Both the position numbers and the translations under genes were made by a program. The notes below the pieces were generated by a model that saw only the letters and a list, made by a program, of their open reading frames with translations, made no database searches and was not told the origin of the DNA. Shown piece after piece: positions 21,506 through 34,157 of a DNA stretch of 64,000 bases. The first letter of the stretch is position 1. Every line of letters starts with the position of its first letter. The stretch comes from Viscum album (taxonomy: Eukaryota > Streptophyta > Magnoliopsida > Santalales > Viscaceae), in assembly GCA_963277665.1 (NCBI GenBank), contig OY728153.1, positions 276,866,250-276,930,249 on the forward strand, in the 5' to 3' direction.

Positions 21506-24500
21506 TTTAACACCCTGAGCTTCCATGATACGCTTCTCTTTCAATAATGCAATAGATAGCATTGTACGCAAGTTCGAGATTCTGACACACCGCGACCAAT
21601 CAAAGTAGTAGTTATGAATAGTAATACCCACTTTTTAAAATAATATATATTTTATATTTCAAAATGGACTTCATTTATGGATTCATAATATCGAAATTAG
21701 CCTATGTTGAATTTTTGGTATTTTTCTAAGAACTTCCAATTTTTTTTTGAATAGTGAAAAATACTTAAAAAAAAACTTTTCTAATCAAAATAATTTATAG
21801 TGATAAATTATACTATTGAGTGGTTTTAAAGTATAATTGGAATATATTTTTACAATTATATCAAATGGTGGTCCTTAGAATTAATTTCACTTTGAAATTG
21901 GACATAAACAATTGTCAATCTTTTGATATATATTGTTTCAAAAAAACACGCTATTTGTTGGGACATCGAGAATTAATTATGAAATTAATTAATGCAAATT
22001 ATATGTTTGGAATTTTGTAAAATAGAAATCATTTTTGAATTCGGAATATCAATTATAGATTAGGGTGAAATTTTGGCATTATTCTGAAAAACTTCAATTT
22101 TTGATGAATAGTGAAACCACTAAGTGGTAGTTAAATAACTGATTTTTCATTTAAACGAAATATTACCACTTCTGTGATTTGATTTTCAAAAATCCAACAT
22201 ACATGGTTTCCATTAGGAAGTAAAATTTGGTTCAATGGGATTAAAATAATTTTTTGGTGAATAGTAACTTTTAAGTTTAATTAATCGTGATTAAAGGTAA
22301 TTAGTGAGATTTAAGGTAAAAATGATATTATAAAAATATGAAAATACCTTTACACTTGTCCTACCACCTATTGGATGTGTCATGGCCGACCAAGACAATC
22401 CATGGGTCAACTTGGGGACCCCATAGAGCCACTTTGGTAGGAAAATGACATAAATAACTTTTATTTAAAGTTAAAATAAAAATGTCACAAACATAAGTTG
22501 TTTTACTAAAAAAGATTTTAAATGGGGTTATACAAGTCATATTTTTGACTATAAATATTCATTCGAAATCTAAAAATATTTCCTACATCATGATATTTTT
22601 TTTATAATTTTTAGACATTAAATAAATTAAATTATTTATGACACCATGTTGATGCAACGATTACCTCATTAATTAACGATTTAAATAAAATGAAAAGATA
22701 ATGTAAAATATAATACTTAAACTTGTGAAAAACCTATTGGATGAGTATATTTAAAACCCATATCACCTTATTCTCTAAATATATCATTTTGGGACCTTTA
22801 GAATCCTAAAATCATTTCATAATAAAGTAACATTTCTATCTTTCCAAAAGTTCCCCTTCTCTCCTCTTATAAAAGGCCCCCACCACTACCACCTTACTCA
22901 CACCTTCAAAGCCTTTTGGCTCGGCCAACCTCTGCCCAAATACTCTCTCAACTTCCCTCCCTTACTCCTAGAAGCCTCAATTTTTGCAGAAGTCTTCCCA
23001 AGGAATCCTTTGGCTCAAATCAAAAAGAGTTACCCGATTTTAAGTTAATGTCTTCTCTAATGTTGTTTTGTTTTATTTTTCTTCTCCAACCCATTAAACT
23101 CTTTTTATTCCTTTATTTTGTAACAACACCAGTATATAAAATATATTAGGATGTTTTTATGATAATTATTTGGTTTACACTTACACACACTTTCATCTAA
23201 TGGTTAAATAACATACTGTTTCTGTGGGTGGCGAAATACTGCCTCACGAAACGATCATTGTTCAATATTCTTTTAACACCTCTAATGGTGGCCATTTTTA
23301 TGAGACTATTTTCATATATGATATATATATTATTTTTATGGTTTCCTTATTATTCTGTATTTCTCATTTGTGGCATACTTTATGATTTCCATTATGGGTA
23401 AACAGGATAATTTCATTTTAGGAAGTGCGGACTACCGCCCCCTCAAAGTGATTTGAATCGTTAATGCCATATGTGGGATGTATAAAGGATGGATTAAATG
23501 GTATTATACATTATATTATACTAGAATTATATTATACCTTTATATAATTATAACTTCATTCCATTAAATACGAAATAGAAATGAAAGTAGCGTTCATGCG
23601 TACGTACGGCTTACCGTCTCCATGAACGATGCATTTCATTTCTTATCTCTAAATGTTATATAATATTATAAATGCATGTATCTAATGGATATATATGATA
23701 TATATGATATCTACATCATGAATATAATTCTGGATATAATGGATATTTCACCACATGAACTACTTGTAATTATTAAAAGTGTATTTTTGACTCAAGTACC
23801 AAATATCGACAAAATGGCCGTTATTAACTTAAATAATTACATAATGTTCATAACATAGTAATAAGTGATATAAAAGGAATAATGAACATGGAAAAGGTTC
23901 TTATGAAAATATAAATTAACTCTATATTATTATTCAGGAGGTTAAAGAGCGGTCGAGTCAAGTCGGACACGAGGTAAGGGAACTTCTTAACCCAATTTCT
24001 ATTATTTGGGTTAATCTCACACTTTCAAATTATGTCATGATATTATTATGTCATATCTTGTATTTGTACTTTATTTATGTGTAATTATAGTGAATACACA
24101 TAATAGATGTAATTTATTTAAAAAAATTATCTTTTTAAGGTTCTTCGTCTCAATCTCCATTCATTGAGGTATATTTTGTTTTATACACATCTTTCTTTTA
24201 TACGGTGTATAAACCCCTTTGACATTGACTTTTATTCAAAAAGGAATCTTTTTTTACAAAGCGTTTTACCAAAAGAAAAAAGGAATGTTTTTTTCTTACG
24301 TATGCGGCGACAATGACTTCTCTGCCGTCGTGACCATTATTTGTGTTTCGGCTTCCTCTACAAGCCATAACTTTTATTTAAATGAAAAATAAATACAATG
24401 TTTTAATTTTCTTTTATTTTGGTATTGAAAATGGTTTTGAAAAAGTTTTTATTATATCAATGTGTTGTATTGATATCTTGTGATTGAAATGTGGACATTT

Positions 24501-25233
24501 TATTTTTCCTTTATGCATGTTTTATGTGATACGATTATGTTATGGTTTATGATATGTTTAAACCTGTTCATATGAGGAATGCATTGGACTTAATAAGTGA
24601 CGGGTGGAGCCCGCTATAGCTCCTCGATGAATCGGCAGGTCTCATGAGATAAACTAGTGTCTTGGCACAAGGCCTTGACAAAATATTATTTTTGGTCTTG
24701 GCATGAGGCCTTGTCTACGTGGTTATGATAGTCTGTCATTATGCATTCCATCATTATGAAAGTGGTTATTGATATTGCATGTGATTATTTGACCAGTAGA
24801 ATATCCATGTGAATATGTAAATGGCATTATTTCATTTTATTTTTCCATATTATGTTGAAGTTCATGTTTAAAAGGATTTTGTTTACTTATACATTGCCTT
24901 AAATGTTTATTTTTATTTATGAATGCTTCCGCTATATTGTAATCCTTACTGAGCATCTGAGCTCACCCCATTCAGTGTTTTAATTTTTTCCAGGATGTGA
25001 AGAAGTATTTTATGAATGACCTGTAGGGATAGTCAGAAGAGGTTATGAGTGTAGACTATGGAGACTTTGTTATTTTAGTTTTTCACTTTATGATGTAATG
25101 TAACGTTTATGAATGTATCTAGTGCTTCCAAGGATACTAAACTAATCGGTCTTTTGAGACATGATCTTTTGTGATCATGCCAATGTTACGAAGTAATGCA
25201 CCGACCTTGGGTAACTGGGGTCGGTCCGTTACA
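21506..25233 (+). repeat. 3' LTR (3728 bp)
   Basis: It starts TTTAACACCCTGAG (the G of the terminal TG is now T) and ends TCCGTTACA. It aligns with the left LTR throughout. Differences by eye are mostly transitions. The donor-like AGGTAATG of the left copy reads AAGTTAATG here. The TATA box is intact at 22868-22876 and could fire into flanking DNA beyond 25233. Confidence 0.95.
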
Positions 25234-25238
25234 GATAA
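25234..25238. repeat. Target-site duplication, right copy (GATAA)
   Basis: Identical to 15154-15158; see the left copy. Confidence 0.95.
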
Positions 25239-26369
25239 CATCAAGTGTTTTGTTAAAAATCCCATAGCTCTACAGGATGGGGTTGTTCCTGAACCACCAT
25301 GGCTACTATTACTTTTTCTCTTCTTTTAATTCTATAGACTTTTATTTGAAGGTGGTATAAGTGTATCATTCAGCACAGATACAATTAATCCACTTCCATA
25401 GAAATTTTCACTATTTTGGACATTTTCATTATCCATTGATGTATTTCCCCTAAATAGGATGCTTTCTAGATATTCCTAGATTCTCCATGAAAGAGGATCT
25501 TAACAGAATTCTCTCTTATATCCAAACATTAGTGAGATTCAGTTGGGGCTTATTTTTATTAGGAATATATTTTGGTATGAATAGGGTCTATTTGCAGGAG
25601 GCGTGTTGAATCATTGATGTTCCATGACACCACATTTAGGAGGATTGGTTAGTATGAGATAATAAGAAAATTAATGCTCCATGTTCCACCCATCATCAAA
25701 TAGTAACAACATATTGTGAATCAATGATCATCCATAACAACCTCATTAACGTGCTAAGTCATTCATATTTAAGGGGTCCTTTTTGTTTCTTGAACTGTAG
25801 ATTTCATGAATCCATGAGGGCTATGAGGTCAATTTGGTGTTTCAGCCCATATATTACCATAATGTGACTCTAATACTCATCAAAAGGTAATATATTTTGA
25901 TACATGTGATGAATATTTTTCCATATTTTGTGGTATATTTTGTTCTCACAATATTCTGACAATAACTCTAGAATGTTGTATCAAGGGGTGGCTAAAGGCC
26001 AGAACATGACTAATATTTCATCATTATCTATTTGTTTCTTCATGTTTAGTGTATATTCTTCATCTTTCACTAGAGGTCCCTCTAACTGGTCTAACCAGAG
26101 TGAACTATTCCCTACCACTTTATCATAAGATTTGAAATTGGTTGGGATTTCTTCAGTTTTTTTGAAAGAGAGGATATCTAATTGAGGTTTATATAATGAA
26201 TATCTATTAGGGTTTTCTTCTCATTGAGAAATAATCTCAATTTATAATGATAAGTCATTAGACATGACTAACCTTGTTTTTCCATGTTTCTGATGGTAGA
26301 TGGGATTTCTAATTATTACATTTCTAATTTAAGGATTCTCTTGGTAACATGAAATACTAATACAAAGGT
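25239..26369. other. Decayed repeat DNA, no recognisable gene
   Basis: This continues the T/G-rich sequence interrupted at 15158. A 66-residue plus-strand open frame (25928-26128) is unidentified and probably accidental. Confidence 0.4.
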
Positions 26370-27012
26370 AACATTTCAGCGAGTGCCATAATGGGTTGGA
26401 AAACAACGGTAGATTACAATTAGGGGAAGTAACACATACTGATTGATATCCTCTAATGCACCATTATTTCCAATGGATTGCTCCCAGATCAAAGGGAAGG
26501 GTCTTCAAATACTTTTGGAGGATATCAATTTGATTTAGTTTCAAATTAAGTGAAAATGAGGGGTTATGGGGCTAAAATGAGTTAGATATAAAATTTTTGG
26601 ATATAAATTTTAACCATGTATAGTTAGGTAGTACAATTAAGATAATCATGCTCAAACTGTGCACATACCTATACCCCAAGAAGAACCTCGCATGGATGGC
26701 TTTCATGATTAGACAAACCACGCACCATCAGTATAGAATCCTTCTGTAATAAAAATAATGGGTTCTCTTAAGTGGCTGAATGGTTTTTCCCAAACTTTGT
26801 GCCTAAATGTGCCCCTTACCAAAGTCCAATTCCACCCTTTACATAGTTTTATAAATGAATTTAATGGTTTTTATTAACTATGATCAAACGGTTCACCTCT
26901 AGAAAAGAAACATAAAATTTAGAATACTCTTTCAAACCATCCAAAACATAACCCTATTACTTTACATTCATAAAAAAATAAAGGGTTACTTAGATGAAAC
27001 CATGGGGTGACA
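26370..27012 (-). repeat. 3' LTR fragment of the old chromovirus-like element (approximate)
   Basis: This is similar by eye to 33540-34157 in the same direction. On the minus strand it starts near 27012 with TGTCACCCCATGG (the other copy starts TGTAAGACCCCC), preceded by the purine-rich GATGGGGATAA. The far end is lost or too diverged to see. Confidence 0.6.
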
Positions 27013-27784
27013 AATTATCCCCATCATTTTTCTCTCTATCAGTATAAATTATAAAATCGCCATTTAATTGAAATAGTTCTAGCTATTTCTCAGCCATTAC
27101 CATTTCCCCTTCCCATGTTTCTTCCTAAATCTAACTACGATTCCACAAACACACACTAGAAAGATTCCTTTATAATAAAAGATGTTCTCTTTCCTATCCA
27201 AAAACTACACAGGAACATGAACAAATTAATCATATGGATCTAGGTCAACATGATCCCATAAAATTACATGGTTATGATTATGATGATACACTTTAAACTA
27301 AGATACATGAACCAAATTATGAATTGAACAAAACTGTGGTGAAAATGACAACTAATATGCTACATCACCACCCATTCATGTATATAAAAATGAACTTTTT
27401 TTCTAGGAGATAACTATCTCTAATTCCAAAAATTAAGACTCCTAATCCTTGGAGAGATGATCAAGAATAGATTATCATAAATATTGAATGAAAAAACCAT
27501 CAATAATGATATCCATATGATTTATGATGACTCTAATCCATCTCAAACTTTTTCTTAATCAACTGAATCTTATATGTTGTCTATTGGAAAAGGACTGGCC
27601 GAACCAGTGAAGTGTCACCTATTTCATCCCAATAATGTATAGAATGTAATGCACACCCGTACAATGCTTCAAAATGAGCCATATACACTGAGGCCTAATA
27701 AATGTTGTTATACGAGGACCCCACTAATGGTTCTTCTTCCTCCCAAGAACAACTAAATTAAATTAAACAACCTCAAAGCATGTA
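27013..27784. other. Degenerate 3' part of pol
   Basis: By position this is the integrase C-terminus and 3' untranslated region of the minus-strand element. I recognise no motif. The plus strand is A/C-rich. Confidence 0.35.
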
Positions 27785-28095
27785 TTCCAATGTTTGTATC
27801 ATCCTTTTGGATTGTTCATCCTTATGAGGATGATATGTTGTACTCATAGTCATCTAAGTCCCACGCGATTTCTATAAGGATTTATTTAAATGAGATATAA
27901 ACATTATATCTCACTCTAATACTATTGAAATGGGCACAACATACATATTTACCACTTCTCATATATAAATTTTATAAAATTACTCCACCGTATGTGATTC
28001 ATAAATAGGAATGAAATGGAATGAATTTTTGAGACAATCCATTACCACACAAATGAAATCTTGTTTCTGAAACATCATTGGGAGACCTATAACCA
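27785..28095 (-). pseudogene. Gypsy integrase remnant
   Basis: On the minus strand one frame reads DLVIGLP, QDFICVVMDCL, SFHFIPIYESHTVE, KIYI.EVV, VPISIVLE, and TMSTTYHPHKDEQSKRMIQT followed by LEYML. These align in order with the chromovirus integrase pattern (DF..GLP, VVVDRLTKS.HFIP, HG.P.SIVSDRD, STAYHPQTDGQSER.IQTLED.L). Key residues are altered (the second Asp context is LE.D) and there are stops, so it is inactive. Confidence 0.85.
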
Positions 28096-29209
28096 AATCT
28101 TTCACTATCTACTACCATTTCAAAATAACAATAGAGAATGACTACGACAAACCCACTGGTCACTGGTGCTAATACATAACCTACAAGTAGGGGAGGCATC
28201 TTGAAAAAAACTAACCACTTTTATTTTCATTCTATCCCACCAAAGTATTTCTTTCATTGACTTATTCATATTATATATTATTAGATGATAATCCAATCTT
28301 GAATGATGATTAATATGAATAAGTTATTCCTGAAAATCCATAGGTATGACCATCTGATCTCTAAACAACAAAAATACACTCCAATCTAGCATCCTTCCCT
28401 CAATGGTCTCCCCAAAAGTATGTTTTATCCTCATAAAAACAAATTCATAATTAGATGTTAGTGATTATTTAATCATTTTAACTATTTAAGTGATCAAATA
28501 AATCAAAAATAAATTGCTACACCGGTCTTCACAATATGATGGATGTTATCTATCACTAACATTAACTACCACTGATTTGAAGCCTCTTTTTTACAAAAAA
28601 CCATATGACTTTCTACTTAATGCATCATCCACAGAATTTATTTTATCCGGTGTATTAATCAAGTCAAAGTAAAACTTTTGTAGACACTTCATCCATATTC
28701 ATTGTATTTCATTTAAATCTATTTGTGAGAAAATTTGTTTCAAATATTATGATCTATAAACACAATGAATTTCCCACCAAAGAGGAAATGTGGCCATGAA
28801 TTAAAATAATGTACTACAACAGCTAAATCTAAATTGTGTGTTGGGTAGTTCTTATCTTGAAACTGTAACTACCATAAGCCATAGGAAACAACATGATATC
28901 CCTTAATGAGGATACATCTGAACCGATATCCTAAAGAATCAAAATACAGCACATACCCCTAACCTAATTCTGTAAATATCAAGATCTGCACAGATGTAAG
29001 GGGAACATTATAGTCTTGAAAATATTTCAGACATTAGGAATTCCATTGGAGTGAAACCTTTTTCTTTTTCCAAGCTATAATTATTGAATTTAATCCTGAA
29101 AAATCATGAAAAATTAAAATATAATAACCACCCAATCCAAGGGAACTATGTATCTCAAAGACATTATTTGGTGGTTTCCAAGAGATAACAACCTCTATCA
29201 TTTCTAGAT
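28096..29209. other. Degenerate RNase H region
   Basis: By position this is the RNase H and integrase N-terminal region of the minus-strand element. No motif was clear enough to claim. Confidence 0.35.
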
Positions 29210-29450
29210 CCAACGAATCACATTTTTTTGAGATTACAGAGTCTTGGAAAAGTAACTCTTATATCCTAAAATCACACTTATAATGTTTTTTATGAAGACA
29301 AAATTCATGAAAAATTCCCAACATTTTCTTCAAGTGTTTCTATTTATTAGCCCTTGTCCTTAAATATACTACTATATCTTCCATATATACCACCAAAAAA
29401 TTATCAACATATCATCAAAATAACTGATTAAAAAATTCCATAAATTCTTC
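29210..29450 (-). pseudogene. Gypsy reverse transcriptase catalytic region, remnant
   Basis: The minus strand shows YVDNFLVVYMEDIVVYLRT, which matches the family block Y.D.FVVVY.DDILVYS with one catalytic Asp changed to Glu. It is followed by a KHYKCDF-like block (family Y.K..KCEF). Confidence 0.8.
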
Positions 29451-29874
29451 TAGTTCATTTTTATGACCAAAATTAATAATCACATACTCTTAATCTCCAT
29501 ATCTACATCTAAAATTTATCTATGTAATATAATCCTAATGAACCAAGAATTGGTGATATCCTAATCAATTTTCAATTTTAGAGAACTACTAGGATCCCCT
29601 ATATTTATTGAAAAAATCATCAATTCATAGTTGTGGATGCTGATTAATTATCAATAAAATTGTTAATATTACAATATTCCATACACAACCTTAGTGTTCT
29701 ATATGAATTTTCCAAAATTGGGGTCGATGATTCATAATGTGACATTCATGGCCTAATGAACCCTTTTCTTTCCTTCTCTTACAACAATACTTTCAATTCT
29801 CATTATTTTTTTGGTTCCATCATATAAGAAATATGTGACATAAAAATAGTCTTAAATAATTGATCAATCTTAAT

Positions 29875-30168
29875 CTAAACCTCTATTTTGTGTGGAATCC
29901 TTGAGAAGGTATCAAGAAAAACATCTAAAAATTGATCAAAAATTGGGAGAAAACTACTCTCCCAAATCTTATCCAACAATGTTAAAGTCAAAGCTACCAA
30001 CCGGTTTGAGATCGTTCCAAATGATGGTTCCAAAAATACTAAGACACTTTCCATTACATTTGAATATCCTTTAAATAGGTTCTCAATTCCATCCTTAGTA
30101 GAAAAAATATCCCTTAGGGTATAAAAATTGATATGAGATTTGAACATTTTCATCCAATCCATACCCAA
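29875..30168 (-). pseudogene. Gypsy protease to reverse transcriptase junction, remnant
   Basis: A 97-residue open stretch begins MGMDWMKMFKSHINF, the end of the protease domain in chromoviruses (ILGMDWL). It ends with LPIFDQFLDVFLDTFSRIPH, which matches the start of the RT domain (IPVV.EF.DVFPE.LPGLPP). This is one of the clearest matches among the old elements and supports the Tekay/chromovirus side of gypsy. Confidence 0.85.
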
Positions 30169-31269
30169 GATTATGTCTTGAAAAACATCTCATGAACAGG
30201 GAAATCCCATATCATCATAGTTGCATCAATAATTATAGACCATGGTTTAAATATAATGGATTAAAATTCACTTTGTCCAGGAGGTGTATTATGTTTCAAA
30301 ATAGATGGCATCATCTCGAAATGAAAACTCAGAAAATCCACATCACAAGAAGTAATAAATGAATGGGATTCACCCATATCAAACAAAGATTTAGTAATTG
30401 TAGAATTAAAAAATAATCATACCTATCACCACATATGGTCCTTTATGACCATATAATATCACTTTCTTAGATTCATACAATTTCTTAATAACATCACTTT
30501 TGTAATTGTTACCATTTTAAGATTATTCTTGTTTACGATTCATAGTTTTCCCATAATAACCACGTCTAGATCAACTCTACTAAATAAAGGTATTCTTCTA
30601 CACTTACCCTACCAAAGAATATGATGTCTGTGAAAAATGAGATGTGTCCCTAGCACCTGAACTTGGAGAACTATTAAAATAGTTATGATGATTCCCCATC
30701 TAGTTTCTATTGTGTCATTCACTTTGTGATTCCATGAAATATCACTTCATGTGGTCGAACAAACCACTTTGAAATATCTAGGATTGTCCTTTGGTTTTTG
30801 AGGAAGATTCATTGATCCAATCATTTGATTATGATTCATTAGACTACCTTGGAAATTGGTGCATGCCTTATTCTTATTCCTAACAATAGAGTTCCCACCA
30901 TTTCTCAAAGTTATCAACATGCTTCTTCCACCCATAGTTCCAGATATATCTATATTCTCATAATTTCTCTATTTACCATCTCTATATAATATGTTATATA
31001 GAAAATAGAATTATTAGAGTTAATCTTCTTTATCAACCCCAACTCAAAATTCAGTGTCATCACAGATTTAATTGAAGCATAGTTGTGTTTAATGAAAACT
31101 AAATTATTAAATTTATCCATATACTATGTCCATGAGAGATTCTAATACTTCCAACTAAAAAACATTGTTGCTAAAACAATTTTGAACGTGTGAGGATAGA
31201 ATGAATTGTTTATCAATTCATAAAAATCATGTCACAAAATTATTTTTAACATATTTGGTGTTCCTAGGA
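30169..31269. other. Degenerate gag C-terminus and protease region
   Basis: By position this holds the gag tail and protease. The minus-strand open stretch 30747-30935 is rich in Asn and Gly and may be part of the gag tail. No zinc knuckle is visible. Confidence 0.35.
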
Positions 31270-31415
31270 TTCTCCAACATGTGTATTTAAAACTTTACTT
31301 TTAATGTAGCTTCTATGCGTAGGAAATAAAAGATTTGATTCATCAGTTTCATCCAAAATCTTTTTATCTCTATATATGAATCACCAGAAAATATGGGTGG
31401 ATTATATGTTTGGAA
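31270..31415 (-). pseudogene. Gypsy gag capsid fragment
   Basis: On the minus strand one frame reads YNPPIFSGDSYIEIKRFWMK, IFYFLRIEATLKVKF, a stop, and IHMLENP. This matches the chromovirus gag pattern PP.F.G..DP.EA..WL..IEKIF..L.C....KV.FA..ML. It is only a fragment. Confidence 0.7.
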
Positions 31416-32168
31416 CTGAACGGAATGATCCAATGGACTTGGTTAATCACTTATTTTCCCTCTATCGACAACCTAAATAGATTTGAAAATACTCTGAACA
31501 TTCTATTGGGTCACTTGTGGCTCAGGTGAAACCACATTTTTAGTAGCCACTTCTGGACAGTTTTTTTCTTATTTGGTTACATTTACTATAACAAAAAAAA
31601 CAACATATTTTTCACTCCATATGCACTGAACAATTAAAAATTTCAAATTATACCTCATCACATATATCATAAATATTATTTCCACAAATAAACACTTTTC
31701 CAATTTCAACCAATTTATTAAAATTCCACTTTTCTTTTAAAAATAAAACCATTTTCAAAATTCCACTACCATGAATTTTCAAAATATAAAATTTCAAATC
31801 AATTTAAACTATTTTTAAAAATAATAACTTTTTCGTGAAATCATTAATCATTAATAAAAATAAAATATTCACTCATAGTGAGAGTTCATTCCTAGAATTT
31901 CATGTCATTATCTACTCATTGGAAGAACCCATGAAAATGAGATTACAAATCCAATATGTTTCTCAAAAAACTAATTTACAAAAATCCTTGGTAACACAAG
32001 GCTTGTAATTATTAGGTTATCTATTACTTTTTATATTATACATTTCAAGTTACAATGAAACTACTACTTTATGCCATCCCCACTTAGTGACTAAACTATA
32101 ATTATTTTCTATCTCTAAGGCCGAAAAACCAAGGAAATTTGTCCCAAAATGAAAGATGAAAAAAACCA

Positions 32169-32180
32169 GGACTTATACCA
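32169..32180 (-). other. Decayed primer binding site
   Basis: On the minus strand TGGTATAAGTCC lies two bases after an LTR end GATGTTACA, the same two-base spacing seen in the intact element at 18881. The intact form is TGGTATCAGAGC. Confidence 0.65.
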
Positions 32181-32182
32181 AT

Positions 32183-34157
32183 TGTAACATCCTTCCCCTC
32201 CTCATTGAATTGAGAAGGAAACATGATATTACATATCCTTATGTGACATCCCCAAGGTACTAAAGGCTGACAATAAATGACACAGGATTCAATGCAATTG
32301 TAGGATGATTTTACTTTCAATATAAAACAACCACAACCATGATAAAAATAACCAAAAACCAATATATGATTCATGATAACAATTTAATAATATTAAATTT
32401 AATACCAAGTTGAAAAAAACAAATCACAACCAATAACCATATTATATTAAAAAGAGGAATATAATTGAAATGAAACTTTAAGAATCCAAAGACATTCCCC
32501 ACAACTCCCAACACATTCTAAGATCAAACTCCAAAATCAATTCCCAAAGTATCATGATGCATTACTAATGGAACGAGATACCTTTACATTACCAATATCT
32601 AGATAAATAATATTTTCAAGTGCACCAAGGTTCCTATGTAGGGGGTGAGTAATTGAACTCATTTGGTTTTCACCACATGAATTCCCTACTCACACAACTA
32701 GGATAGAACATGTTATCACATTTATATAAAACAATATATACATAAAAAATTAGAATAATCTATATCAAATCAAACCCATTTATAAAAAAATAAAATTTCA
32801 TATGATATCAGTTTTCCAAACCATAATTATTTCCAAGGAAAAGAAACCAAGCAATTACTTTAAACAAATTTCCCGAATAACTGGAATTCCCATTACATGG
32901 TTCCATAATTCCACAAAACCACACATGCATATCCAGGTGAAGGTTTTATTCTCAGTAGAAGTCTCTATTATACATTCCAATTAATAATAAGGTTACCATA
33001 TCCTATGTTCCCCAATGGCACACACCCCTTATACAGGGTAACATCAATGAAAATGAACACACGTTGACCAAGTAAGAAAAATTAAAAGCCAAAACAATAA
33101 TTTCATCCATTTAAATAAAAATACTATTTTATTGGAAGAATTTATATCAAATAATTTTAATTAATCAAACTAATAAAAACATTAAAATAATATTTTTAAA
33201 TCATGAGATATGCACTTTTCACAACAACCGGTTTCTGTAACATTTGAAACCGTCACTAAAGAGGGTTTCAACCAAGATTTTCCCATAAATTCCGCAATAA
33301 ATTTCAATGAATTAATAAAATTTGAAACCCATATTTTTTTCTTATATTTAGAGTATAGAGTAAATCCACATACCTCACAATATTTGGTGAAAATGAATAA
33401 TGACATGAAATCTTCCGCAAAACATGGTTGAATCTCTAAAAACATGCCTTAGATCTTGTTCTATTATATCAACACAACCATATATCATTAATATTGTCAT
33501 AAAATATGATGGATATATTCACAATGTATTTTATCTATGAATATAATATATGAAATAACAAGAAAAGTAAGGCAATACAATTGAGAATAGAATCTTAATA
33601 AGGAGTCTGGTCTCCAATGGAAAAATAATTTCCTACGGATCGATCCCAAATCAACTGGAAGGGTCTCCAAAACCAATAGGTGGAGAGGAATTCTAGTTTT
33701 GGACGAATTAAGTGAAAAAATATTGTATAAGGGTATGATCCAAGTTAGATCCCTAATTATGGGATCTAACTTTGAACCATGGGTGGTTAGGAAACACAAT
33801 TTTGAAAACTATGGACTAATTGTGGACAAGACTCTGCCTTAGGAAGAAACTTGCAATGTTGGATTGAATGGTTTGGAATCCCCAATTCCAACTATAAAGA
33901 ATCAATATTTCCCCTAATTCATGGGTGGACACATTGTTTTTTCAAACCGTGCACCTTCCTAGAGCCCACTGTCTCCCTTTTCATGGTTGCATGGAGGCAT
34001 TGCACAGTTTCTACTAACCGTTCTCAAGCTGTGAAACACCAAAAAAGCCTCAAAGATGTTCCAAAACAACTAAAAACCCTCCCAAACCCAACACAATTAC
34101 TTTACATACATAAATATATCAATAAAGGGTTACTTATTAGAAACTGGGGGTCTTACA
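32183..34157 (-). repeat. 5' LTR of the old chromovirus-like element
   Basis: On the minus strand it starts TGTAAGACCCCC at 34157 and ends GGATGTTACA at 32183, about 1975 bp. It is related by eye to LTR-like copies at about 37940-39982 and 43823-45950 (shared blocks around 32590-32690, 38340-38410 and 44230-44300). Open frames inside it on either strand (33182-33445, 33497-33799, 33851-34183) are not conserved genes. Confidence 0.65.

Larger units (their letters stand above)
15159..25233 (+). mobile_element. Complete gag-only LTR retrotransposon (TR-GAG-like, non-autonomous)
   Basis: Two LTRs of 3722 and 3728 bp flank a short internal region of about 2.6 kb. A 5-bp target duplication, primer site, gag frame and polypurine tract are all in the correct positions. 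Gag is of Ty3/gypsy chromovirus type, with a retrotransposon gag domain and CCHC knuckles. No reverse transcriptase, RNase H or integrase motif is present; only a stub of protease may remain. The structure matches the class described as terminal-repeat retrotransposons with GAG domain, which would rely on enzymes from a partner element. The LTRs differ at about 8 of the first 117 bases compared by eye, so the insertion is not recent. Confidence 0.93.
26370..34157 (-). mobile_element. Old gypsy chromovirus-like retrotransposon
   Basis: On the minus strand the order is LTR (34157-32183), primer site, gag (about 31415-31270), protease/RT junction (30168-29875), RT (29450-29210), integrase (28095-27785) and a truncated LTR (27012 to about 26370). 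This is a complete gypsy gene order. The two LTR copies share several blocks, for example AAGTGAAAA, AAAGGGTTACTTA and a CAA..GAAGGGTCT block. All coding parts carry stops and frameshifts. Confidence 0.75.

Noticed and set aside
22916..23149. 77-residue frame in the 3' LTR downstream of the TATA box
   Set aside because: The equivalent frame in the 5' LTR has stops, so it is a chance frame in the leader.
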